Shown here: piece by piece, positions 1-6,236 of the stretch | Layout of the letters: each line of letters begins with the position of its first letter | Numbering within the stretch: position 1 is the first letter of the stretch | Source: Actinomycetota bacterium | Lineage (GTDB): Bacteria; Actinomycetota; Thermoleophilia; Miltoncostaeales; Miltoncostaeaceae | Direction of reading: 5' to 3' | Assembly: GCA_005788075.1 (NCBI GenBank) | Contig: SXZC01000122.1 | Coordinates: 1-9,310, forward strand | Length of the DNA: 9,310 nt | Notes under the pieces: model-generated | The model's input: only the letters and a program-made list of their open reading frames with translations | What the model was told of the DNA's origin: nothing | Database searches by the model: none | Translations under genes and position numbers: made by a program

Positions 1-23
1 CCTTACCACTTGGCTACGCCCCA
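1..23 (-). tRNA. partial tRNA, probably tRNA-Gln (5' end only)
   Basis: Read on the minus strand from 23 to 1, the sequence is TGGGGCG, TA, GCC, AAGTGGTAA, GG. This fits a tRNA acceptor 5' strand (nt 1-7), U8-A9, the D-stem 5' strand and a D-loop with the GG pair. The leading U followed by GGGG, and the GCCAAG(T/C)GGTAAGG core, match bacterial glutamine tRNAs, which are unusual in having U at position 1. The anticodon lies outside the window, so the identity is inferred from the 5' third only. It lies 50 nt downstream of the large secreted-protein gene on the same strand. Confidence 0.72.
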
Positions 24-49
24 GCGCGCCGCCCGGCACGGCACGCCGG

Positions 50-55
50 ACCATA
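50..55 (-). promoter_or_regulatory. candidate extended -10 for the tRNA
   Basis: The minus strand reads TGGTATGGT at 58-50, a TGn followed by a TANNNT hexamer. Transcription would begin near 43, leaving a leader of about 20 nt before the tRNA 5' end at 23, a normal arrangement for a tRNA. I see no good -35 box. The call rests on motif and position only. Confidence 0.35.
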
Positions 56-72
56 CCAGCGTGGCCCGGCGC

Positions 73-3000
73 CTAGCGGCGCGGGGTCGTGGCCCTCGGC
101 AGGCGCACGCGCTGGTCCACCAGGCGCCCATCGGCCTGGCGCTGCACGATGCGCAGCGTCGACCCCAGCGGCAGGCGTCGGCCGTTGGCGATGGCCCTCA
201 GCATGAAGCTGCGCGTCTTCGCAGTGGGCGTGACCACGATCGCCGGACGCGTGCGCGAGAGCACGCGCTTCCCGAGTGCCGAGCCGCGCAGCATCGGCAC
301 TCGGTAGGTGAGCCGCCCGCGGGCCTGCAGGCGCGTGCCGCGGGTCGCCCGTGCGCCCTCGAAGAGCACGCTGGTGGGTCGACCCTGCACCTCGAAGCGG
401 ATGTTGGCCGTCACCAGCACGCGCCCGCCGGACAGCCGGCGCTTGGTGAGCGAGGTCACGGTGGCGAGCTTGGCGGCAGCCGCGCCACTCACGGTGAGGG
501 CGCCCGCCAGCGTGGCGGTGCCCCCGCGCGTGTCGACGCTCACGTCCACGGTGCCCGCGGCCATGCCCGGGGTGACGGCGCGCACGGTGGCGTCGTCGAT
601 CACCTGCACCGATGTCGCGGCCGCAGATCCGAACCGCACCCGGGTGGCGGTGCCGAGGTCAGCGCCCGTGAGGGTGACGGTGGTGCCGCCGCTGGTCGGC
701 ACGGTGCCGGGGCTCACCGCAGTGAGCGAGGGCCGCACGAGTGGCACCGGTGCACCCAGCGTGCCATCGGTGCCGATGGCGGCCAGACGGCTGCGCATCT
801 GGCGGTTCACCTGGGTGAACTGGCCACCCGCCAGCAGGGAGTCGCCTCTCGGTGAGATGGCGAGCACCGGATCGGGGCTGCCCGCACCGGCATCCGTGCT
901 CGGCGCCCACGGCAGCAGGCAGTTGCCGGCGCTGTACGACGACCGGCATGCCGCGCTGGTGCTCACCGCGGCGAACCCCGCGCGAGCGACGCCATTGATC
1001 CTCGTGAACCCTCCCCCCAGCCACGCCACATCGCCCGTTGGCGCCATCGCCTGCACGCTGCCCATGGACGTGGGCGCGGGCGACCATGAGAGCGCGGGGT
1101 TGTTGGACGCCAGGCCGGTGCCGGGGTCGAATGCCGCGATGCCATCAAGCCCCGTGCGACCCACGAGGGCGGAGAAGCTGCCGCGGGCGAACAGCGTGGT
1201 TCCATCCGTTGCCATGCCGAACACCGTGGGCTGGGGCACCCCATTCCCCGGGTTCCAGGCCATGAGGCACGCACCCCCGCTGTAGGAGTCGAGGCAGGCG
1301 TCGTCCACCAGCACCGCGCCGAGGCGCGCGCGCGTCGATCCACCGAGGTCGTTGAAGGCGCCGCCGATGTAGGCGATGCCGCCGATCACCGCGATGCCGT
1401 TCACGGCGCCGTCGAGCACATTGGGGTTGGAATCGACCGCCCCGGGGTTCCATGAGCGGAGGCACGCCGACGTATATGCATCGGCGCACGCGCCGCCGAT
1501 TCGCACGGCGGCGGTGCCCGCGCGCGCGGTGCCGCCGATGCCGTCGAACGAGCCGCCGATGAGCAGCGTGTCGCCCGTCAGCGCGAGCGCACGGGCGACC
1601 GGGGACGATACGCCGGCACCGGAGAGGGAGGGGTTCCAGCCGGTGACCGCGCCCGAACGGTCGGTGGCGGCAAGGCCACGGCGCGACGCGCCGCTCATCG
1701 ACGCGAACTCGCCGGCCAGGTACACGCGATCGCCGATGGGCACGATGGTGTCGACGGTGGCGCTACCCCCGGAGGGCGTGGTGGGCGCCCAGCCCGTGAG
1801 GTGCCCTCCGGAGTCGATGGCCGCCAGGCTCTGCCGCGGCACCCCACCGGCCTGGGTGAAGTTCCCACCCAGGTAGGCCACATCGCCGTCCGCCGCCGCG
1901 GCCCACACGCCGTCCTGGCTCTCGCCGAGCCCGGGATCCCAGGCACGGGCGGTGCCATCCGGTGCGAGGAGGGCGGCATCGCGCCGATCGGCGCCGCCCA
2001 TGGCGGCGAACCTGCCGGCCACGAGCATGTCATCGCCCACGGGCACAAGGCTGCGCACCGCGGCCTCCGCCCCGGGAGAGGGATTCCAGGAGGTGATCGA
2101 TCCATCTGCCGCGATGGCCGCCATGTTCACGCGGCTGGCGCCGGACACCGAATCGAAGTAGCCCGCGATGTACGTGGTGCCGCCGACCACGGTCATCCTC
2201 TCGACGAACGGCTGGGTGCCGGCCTCGTTCCGCGTCAGTACGGGAGCCCATCCCGTGGGCGCCCCGGTGTCGGCGGTGACGGCCGTGAGCCCGGTGGCGG
2301 GCTGGCCACCAACGGTCTGGATCTGCCCACCGATCTGGATGCCGCGCGCGGTGGGGACGATCGTGCTGATCACGCCCTGCTGGCTGAGCCACGTGGTGAC
2401 GGGTGCCCACGCGGTGAGTGCTCCGGTTGCCGCATCCGCGGCCGCGAGGCCGGCGCGGGCCTGACCGCCAACCGCCGTGAAGGTGCCCGACATGTACACG
2501 CGCCCTCCATGGGGCGTGAGCGCGAGCACCATGTTGTTTGCCTGCGGGTTGAATGCCGTGGCGCGCCCCGCGGCGTCGAGGGCCGCCACCCGGGCACGCG
2601 ACGCCCCGCCGATCTCGGTGAAGTTCCCCCCCACGTACAGCGTGCCGCCGTCGCGCGCGAGCGCGAGCACGTCACCGTTCGGCTGCGGATTGAACGCGGT
2701 GTCGATCGAGCCGTCGGCGTTGATGTGGGCCATGCGGTTCGCGGCGAACTCGCCGGCGTCGGTGCAGTCGCCGTCGTCGCCGCCGTCACCGCCGACGCAG
2801 GTGAAGGAGCCGGCGATGAAGAAGCCGCCGCGGCCGTCGGCCACGACCCGTTGCACTTCCGGGCCGGAGTTGTTGGTGGGGCCCACCTTGGGGAAGCGCG
2901 CGAGCACACGGCCGCTATCGGTGCCGAGCGCCACCCCGCGCCCGGTGTCCCAGGGGTTGGCCCGGGTGAATGTGCCCGCGATGTACCGCGTGCCCGCGGA

Positions 3001-3153
3001 GTCGGGCTGCGAGATCACCGCCACGCTGCCATTCACGCCCCCCATGGGCGAGATGCGCTGCTCGGACGCCGCGGTGGCGGTTCCTGCGGCCGCCAGCGCG
3101 AGGGCGGCGGCCGTTGCGAGGGTCACGCGGGTGCGACGGGGGATGCGTGCCAA
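73..3153 (-). CDS. secreted 14-repeat beta-propeller (delta-60/DUF5122-like) protein with IPT/TIG domain
   Basis: A protein of about 1026 residues if the TTG at 3153 is the start. Residues 1-29 form a Sec signal peptide: Arg-rich n-region (RIPRRTR), Ala/Leu core, and likely cleavage after TATA. Residues ~45-800 contain 14 repeats of 47-64 residues built on (G/A)G-x-F-x(3)-GG-x-x-R-x-x-(L/M)AA-x-(A/D)DG-x(4)-W-(N/A)P. The motif phenylalanines are at 62, 117, 178, 225, (Ile)278, 333, 382, 432, 483, 536, 600, 660, 716 and 779. This is the delta-60/DUF5122 propeller repeat; 14 blades fit two seven-bladed propellers. Residues ~807-889 are an IPT/TIG immunoglobulin-like fold (TAVSPGTVPTSGGTTVTLTG). 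Residues 895-1020 are a basic, beta-rich domain I do not recognise. All eight cysteines occur as close pairs. There is no LPXTG motif or C-terminal membrane helix, so it is probably released or held non-covalently. Ligand binding or surface interaction is plausible; no catalytic motif is visible. The start is uncertain: GTG at 3126 is the alternative, and neither has a clear ribosome-binding site. Confidence 0.85.
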   Translation of the reverse strand: MARIPRRTRVTLATAAALALAAAGTATAASEQRISPMGGVNGSVAVISQPDSAGTRYIAGTFTRANPWDTGRGVALGTDSGRVLARFPKVGPTNNSGPEVQRVVADGRGGFFIAGSFTCVGGDGGDDGDCTDAGEFAANRMAHINADGSIDTAFNPQPNGDVLALARDGGTLYVGGNFTEIGGASRARVAALDAAGRATAFNPQANNMVLALTPHGGRVYMSGTFTAVGGQARAGLAAADAATGALTAWAPVTTWLSQQGVISTIVPTARGIQIGGQIQTVGGQPATGLTAVTADTGAPTGWAPVLTRNEAGTQPFVERMTVVGGTTYIAGYFDSVSGASRVNMAAIAADGSITSWNPSPGAEAAVRSLVPVGDDMLVAGRFAAMGGADRRDAALLAPDGTARAWDPGLGESQDGVWAAAADGDVAYLGGNFTQAGGVPRQSLAAIDSGGHLTGWAPTTPSGGSATVDTIVPIGDRVYLAGEFASMSGASRRGLAATDRSGAVTGWNPSLSGAGVSSPVARALALTGDTLLIGGSFDGIGGTARAGTAAVRIGGACADAYTSACLRSWNPGAVDSNPNVLDGAVNGIAVIGGIAYIGGAFNDLGGSTRARLGAVLVDDACLDSYSGGACLMAWNPGNGVPQPTVFGMATDGTTLFARGSFSALVGRTGLDGIAAFDPGTGLASNNPALSWSPAPTSMGSVQAMAPTGDVAWLGGGFTRINGVARAGFAAVSTSAACRSSYSAGNCLLPWAPSTDAGAGSPDPVLAISPRGDSLLAGGQFTQVNRQMRSRLAAIGTDGTLGAPVPLVRPSLTAVSPGTVPTSGGTTVTLTGADLGTATRVRFGSAAATSVQVIDDATVRAVTPGMAAGTVDVSVDTRGGTATLAGALTVSGAAAAKLATVTSLTKRRLSGGRVLVTANIRFEVQGRPTSVLFEGARATRGTRLQARGRLTYRVPMLRGSALGKRVLSRTRPAIVVTPTAKTRSFMLRAIANGRRLPLGSTLRIVQRQADGRLVDQRVRLPRATTPRR

Positions 3154-3226
3154 CGCGGCTCGATTCGGAGGACGGGACGCGACGAAAAACCTGCCGCAAA
3201 GTGAATGAAAGCAGGACGGCGCGGAT

Positions 3227-3260
3227 GCGGCGTGCGCACCGGGTGCGGTGCGCACGCCGC
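3227..3260 (-). terminator. strong hairpin after ilvD, probable terminator
   Basis: A perfect 14-bp inverted repeat: the arms at 3227-3240 and 3247-3260 are exact complements around a 6-nt loop. It starts 12 nt beyond the ilvD stop and lies upstream of the next gene on the same strand. The downstream side (minus strand) has only scattered T runs (CTTTC, CTTTG, GTTTTTC), not an immediate U-tract. It may therefore be an attenuating or mRNA 3'-end-stabilising hairpin as much as a full intrinsic terminator. Confidence 0.65.
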
Positions 3261-3272
3261 CCTGCGCGCGGG

Positions 3273-4982
3273 CTACAGCTCGGGTCGCGTGATGGCGCCC
3301 TCGCTGGCCGACGACACCAGCGCGGCGTACTTGGCCAGCACGCCCGATGTGTAGTTGGGAGCCGGCGGGGTGAAGCCCGCCATGCGCTCGGCGAGCTCCT
3401 CGTCGGAGATCTCCACGTTGAGCTGGCGCTTCTCGACGTCGAGCACCACCGTGTCGCCCTCGCGGAGCGCCGCGATGGGCCCGCCGCGGTAGGCCTCGGG
3501 GGCGATGTGCCCCACCATCAGGCCGTGGGTGGCGCCGCTGAAGCGGCCGTCGGTGATGAGGGCGACGTCCTCGCCGAGCCCCTCGCCCACGATGGCGGCA
3601 GTCACGTGCAGCATCTCGCGCATGCCCGGCCCGCCGGCGGGCCCCTCGTAGCGGATCACCACCACGTCGCCCGGCTCGATGCCCCCGGCCTTCACGGCGG
3701 CGAAGGCCTCCTCCTCGCGCTCGAAGATGCGCGCCGGGCCGCGGTGCAGCAGGCGCTCGTGCCCGGCCAGCTTCACCACGCTGCCCTCGGGCGCGAGGTT
3801 GCCGCGCAGGATCGCCAGGCCCCCGGTCTCCTTCAGCGGGGTCTCGATGGGCACCACGACCTCCTGGCCGGGAGCCGCCGTGGCGTCGTCGGCGATCTGC
3901 TGGATCGTGCGGCCATCCACCGTGGGGGCGGTGCCGTCGATCTTTCCCTTCTTGAGCAGCTCGCGCATCACCAGGCCGGGGCCGCCGGCGTTGAAGAGGT
4001 CGACGGCCACGAAGCGACCACCCGGCTTGATGTCCACCACGATCGGCGTGCGCTCGGCGATGGTGTCGAACTCGTCGATGGTGAACGGGATGCCAAACTC
4101 GCGGGCGATGGCCAGCAGGTGCATGACCGCGTTGGTGGACCCTCCGCTGGCGGCCACCGATGCCACGGCGTTGTCGATGGCGCGTCGGTCGACGATGTCG
4201 GCGGGGGTGATGTTCTCGCGCACGAGGCGCATGATCATCTTCCCGGCCTCCTCGGCCGCCTTGCCCTTCGCGGGGTCGGTGGCGGGGATGCCGTTGAGGT
4301 CGCACGGCGAGAGGCCGAGGAACTCGCACACCATCGCCATGGTGTAGGCGGTGAACTGCCCGCCGCAGGCACCGGCGCCCGGGCAGGCGGCGTTCTCGAT
4401 GGCCAGCAGCTCGTCGTCGTCGATCTTCCCGGCCGCGTGCGCGCCCACGCCCTCGAAGACGTCCTGCACGGTCATGTCGCGGCCCTTGTACACGCCGGCG
4501 GCGATCGAGCCGTTGTAGAGGACGATGCCGGGGATGCCCAGGCGGCCCAGCGCCATCACGGCGCCCGGGATCGTCTTGTCGCAGCCCACCAGGCACACCA
4601 CGGCGTCGAACGAGTGGCCGCGGCACACGAGCTCGATGGAGTCGGCGATGACCTCGCGGCTGATGAGCGAGCTCTTCATGCCCTCGGTGCCCATGCTCAC
4701 GCCGTCGCTCACGCTGACGGTGTTGAACTCCATGGCGGTTCCGCCCGCCTTCTGGATGCCCACCTTCACGTGCTTGGCCAGGTCGCGCTGGTTGATGTTG
4801 CACGGCATGGTCTCGATCCAGGTGGTGGCCACGCCCACGATGGGACGGGCCAGCGCCTCGTCGTCGAAGCCGATGGCCTTGAGCATCGCGCGGGCCGGGG
4901 CGCGATCGGGACCGTCGGTCATCACCGCGCTCTTGCGCTTGGCCGGGTCGGAGGGCTGCTGGTACGGGTTCGGTGTCGTCAT
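3273..4982 (-). CDS. ilvD: dihydroxy-acid dehydratase (IlvD)
   Basis: Dehydrates 2,3-dihydroxy-isovalerate and 2,3-dihydroxy-3-methylvalerate to the 2-keto acids, the shared step of valine, leucine and isoleucine synthesis, in the cytoplasm. The 569-residue length is normal for the short bacterial form. Visible family marks: MPCN with Cys61; SDG (Asp93) for Mg; GCDKTIPG with Cys134 and the usually carbamylated Lys136 (IlvD/Edd signature 1); PGAGACGG with Cys206; and TDGRFSG at 477-483 with the catalytic-type Ser482 (signature 2). Three cysteines in these places suit the Fe-S cluster found in the family. The Edd dehydratases are close relatives, but the overall sequence reads as IlvD. The ATG overlaps the upstream hydrolase stop by 4 nt (ATGA), so translational coupling is likely. 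A TAGAGT hexamer 7 nt before the ATG could also provide an own leaderless promoter. Confidence 0.96.
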   Translation of the reverse strand: MTTPNPYQQPSDPAKRKSAVMTDGPDRAPARAMLKAIGFDDEALARPIVGVATTWIETMPCNINQRDLAKHVKVGIQKAGGTAMEFNTVSVSDGVSMGTEGMKSSLISREVIADSIELVCRGHSFDAVVCLVGCDKTIPGAVMALGRLGIPGIVLYNGSIAAGVYKGRDMTVQDVFEGVGAHAAGKIDDDELLAIENAACPGAGACGGQFTAYTMAMVCEFLGLSPCDLNGIPATDPAKGKAAEEAGKMIMRLVRENITPADIVDRRAIDNAVASVAASGGSTNAVMHLLAIAREFGIPFTIDEFDTIAERTPIVVDIKPGGRFVAVDLFNAGGPGLVMRELLKKGKIDGTAPTVDGRTIQQIADDATAAPGQEVVVPIETPLKETGGLAILRGNLAPEGSVVKLAGHERLLHRGPARIFEREEEAFAAVKAGGIEPGDVVVIRYEGPAGGPGMREMLHVTAAIVGEGLGEDVALITDGRFSGATHGLMVGHIAPEAYRGGPIAALREGDTVVLDVEKRQLNVEISDEELAERMAGFTPPAPNYTSGVLAKYAALVSSASEGAITRPEL

Positions 4983-5626
4983 GCGCCGGACTCTAACGGC
5001 GACCAGCCGGCCAGGGCGCGGGCCAGGAATCCCGCGATCTGGCGCGCAACGTCACCGGCTTCAGCCTGCAGGTAGTGGTCGGCGCCATGCACCACGGCCA
5101 GCTCGCCCCCGCCCACCGAGGCCATCCAGTCGGCGATCACCTCGACGGAGGTGATGTGGTCGTGCTCGGGATGCGCCACGCACACGGGGCGCCCGCCCAT
5201 GTCGTCGGGCAGCGACGCCCCTGGCGCCACGGCGGCCACGGCGCGCACGCGAGGGTCCATGGCGCCCACGTGCAGCGCCACCCATGCCCCGAACGAGTAG
5301 CCGCAGATGGCCAGCGGGGTGCCGGGCGGCAGGGCGTCCTCGAGCGTGTCGAGCGCCCGCACGGCGTCCATCCACTCGGTGTGGTCGGCCACCGACTCTC
5401 CCGCGCTCTCCCCCGCCCCCCGGAAGTCGAACACCAGCGCGCCCATGCGCTCGGCCACGATGGCCCTGCCCAGCGCGCGCACCACGTGGCTCTCGCGCGT
5501 GCCGCCGTACATCGGGTGGGGGTGGCACACCACCACGCCCGCGAGGGGCGTGCCGGCATCCGGGCGCAGTATCTCGGCGGCCAGCGGCGGTCCGTCGCCG
5601 CCGATGGTGACGCGCTCGGAGATCAC
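4979..5626 (-). CDS. alpha/beta hydrolase (COG2945-like)
   Basis: A 215-residue cytoplasmic alpha/beta-fold hydrolase with no signal peptide. HPHPMYGGT (residues 35-43) is the characteristic early loop of this hydrolase group, followed by FDFRGAGES (66-74). The nucleophile elbow is GYSFGA with Ser111. The likely acid is Asp156 in EHDHI, and the likely base is His184 in GADHYL, completing a Ser-Asp-His triad. Most relatives are esterases or peptidase-like enzymes of unproven substrate, so no specific reaction is claimed. The GTG start at 5626 overlaps the stop of the upstream 99-residue gene (GTGA), with GGAG 5 nt before it. Its own TGA overlaps the ilvD ATG. It is thus the middle gene of a tightly coupled unit, although a role in branched-chain amino acid metabolism is only inferred from position. 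Confidence 0.9.
   Translation of the reverse strand: MISERVTIGGDGPPLAAEILRPDAGTPLAGVVVCHPHPMYGGTRESHVVRALGRAIVAERMGALVFDFRGAGESAGESVADHTEWMDAVRALDTLEDALPPGTPLAICGYSFGAWVALHVGAMDPRVRAVAAVAPGASLPDDMGGRPVCVAHPEHDHITSVEVIADWMASVGGGELAVVHGADHYLQAEAGDVARQIAGFLARALAGWSPLESGA
4990..4995 (-). promoter_or_regulatory. candidate -10 (TAGAGT) directly before ilvD
   Basis: The minus strand reads TAGAGT, then 7 nt (CCGGCGC), then the ilvD ATG. The predicted transcription start coincides with the start codon within about 1 nt, so the transcript would be leaderless. The hexamer is identical to the one before the first gene of the unit (5936-5931). It lies inside the 3' end of the hydrolase gene, so coding constraint could also explain the bases. 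No -35 box was found. Confidence 0.45.
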
Positions 5627-5922
5627 GCCGGCTCCAGCACCTCGATGTGCAGCACGGTGGCCACGGTCTTGTCGGACGTCTCGATGCTCTCGGGCGAGAC
5701 CACCTCGGCCCAGTCGCCGCGGCAGTCGATGCGCACCACCTGGCCCTCCTCGAGCACGCCGGAGAGCGCCACCGCGAGGTCGCCCTCCACCTCGAAGGTG
5801 TTGAGCTCGAGCGGGATGTCGGTGTCGAGGGTGATGAGCAGCAGGCGACCGCGGTAGCGATCGTCATCCTCGAACATCATGGCGATCTCGCCGGTGAATG
5901 ATCGGAGCTTCGGGGACGTCAC
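5623..5922 (-). CDS. hypothetical 99-residue protein, first gene of the ilvD unit
   Basis: An acidic, mainly beta-predicted soluble protein (hydrophobic strands around RLLLITL, LAVALSG, VVRIDC and VATVLHIEVL) without a signal peptide or membrane segment. I do not recognise the family. Its stop overlaps the hydrolase GTG by 4 nt, so the two are probably co-translated. I chose GTG at 5922 because a TAGAGT hexamer ends 8 nt before it, which suits a leaderless transcript. ATG at 5880, giving an 85-residue protein beginning MMFEDDDRY, is the alternative and has a moderate GGCGAG before it. The coding call is supported by the exact overlap and by codon bias matching the neighbours. Confidence 0.72.
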   Translation of the reverse strand: MTSPKLRSFTGEIAMMFEDDDRYRGRLLLITLDTDIPLELNTFEVEGDLAVALSGVLEEGQVVRIDCRGDWAEVVSPESIETSDKTVATVLHIEVLEPA

Positions 5923-5930
5923 GGGTCGGC

Positions 5931-5936
5931 ACTCTA
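5931..5936 (-). promoter_or_regulatory. candidate -10 (TAGAGT) for the ilvD unit
   Basis: TAGAGT on the minus strand, followed by 8 nt and the GTG at 5922. The predicted transcription start is within 2 nt of the start codon. Two bases (5935-5936) are shared with the opposite-strand -10 hexamer of the divergent gene, leaving the two transcripts back-to-back. No -35 consensus was seen. Confidence 0.5.
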
Positions 5937-5940
5937 TCCT
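5935..5940 (+). promoter_or_regulatory. candidate -10 (TATCCT) for the plus-strand small gene
   Basis: TATCCT is followed by 7 nt (CGTGCCG) and ATG at 5948, placing the predicted transcription start at or one base before the ATG. There is no Shine-Dalgarno sequence in this interval, in keeping with leaderless translation. No -35 box was recognised. Confidence 0.5.
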
Positions 5941-5947
5941 CGTGCCG

Positions 5948-6217
5948 ATGAGCCAGCCGTCCGATCCCCAGCCGACCGCCGCCGGCCCGCGCAGCTACCT
6001 GCTGCTGGGCCCGCCCGACATCCTCCACGACCTCCTCAACGACTTCGCCGAGGACGGCTGGGCGTGCTCGGCCGACCGCTGGCAGGCGGTGATCACCCGC
6101 CCCGCCGGCGACAGCGGCCCCGACCCGGGTGCGTGGCCTGCAGAGGTGACCCTGCAGGGCATCCGCACCGACGGGCACGAGGCCGCCTGCCGCGAGCACC
6201 TGAGCCCGCTGGAGTAG
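5948..6217 (+). CDS. hypothetical 89-residue protein
   Basis: A small soluble protein, not recognised. After a Pro/Ser-rich start there is a compact segment (SYLLLGPPDILHDLLNDFAE, then a tryptophan-containing stretch and a VTLQGIRTDGHEA end) that looks like one small alpha/beta domain. One possible reading is a stand-alone domain of the size that binds a larger partner, but nothing in the sequence proves that. ATG at 5948 was chosen because the TATCCT hexamer is 7 nt before it; GTG at 5942 is in frame just upstream. It is divergent from the ilvD unit and converges with the DUF305 gene, whose stop is 19 nt away. Confidence 0.65.
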   Translation: MSQPSDPQPTAAGPRSYLLLGPPDILHDLLNDFAEDGWACSADRWQAVITRPAGDSGPDPGAWPAEVTLQGIRTDGHEAACREHLSPLE

Positions 6218-6236
6218 CGGCGCTCAGTGGCGGCGC

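Noticed and set aside
69..82. Small GCGCC/GGCGC hairpin at the stop of the propeller gene
   Set aside because: Five base pairs overlapping the stop codon, with no U-tract; too weak to call a terminator.
816..3019. DNA-level tandem repeats or recombination array in the propeller gene
   Set aside because: The blades are similar at the protein motif level but diverged in DNA, with spacing from 47 to 64 residues. This is an old protein repeat, not a recent DNA tandem array.
1801..3204. Plus-strand 467-codon open frame opposite the propeller gene
   Set aside because: Antisense shadow: composition dominated by Gly, Arg, His and Ala, and no match to any fold, whereas the minus strand shows regular propeller repeats.
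3154..4803. Upstream extension of the large minus-strand frame through the ilvD gene (a 1576-codon open frame)
   Set aside because: It reads ilvD in another frame on the same strand. The translation is Arg/Gly/His-rich low-quality sequence, while ilvD has all family motifs. The real protein begins with the signal peptide near 3153.
2970..5075. Plus-strand 701-codon open frame opposite ilvD
   Set aside because: His/Ala/Gly/Arg-rich translation with no domain pattern; a typical antisense shadow of a GC-rich gene with strong third-position bias.
5061..5867. Minus-strand 268-codon frame overlapping the hydrolase and the 99-aa gene
   Set aside because: Arg/Ala-rich shadow frame; the two overlapping genes have coherent translation and exact GTGA/ATGA junctions.
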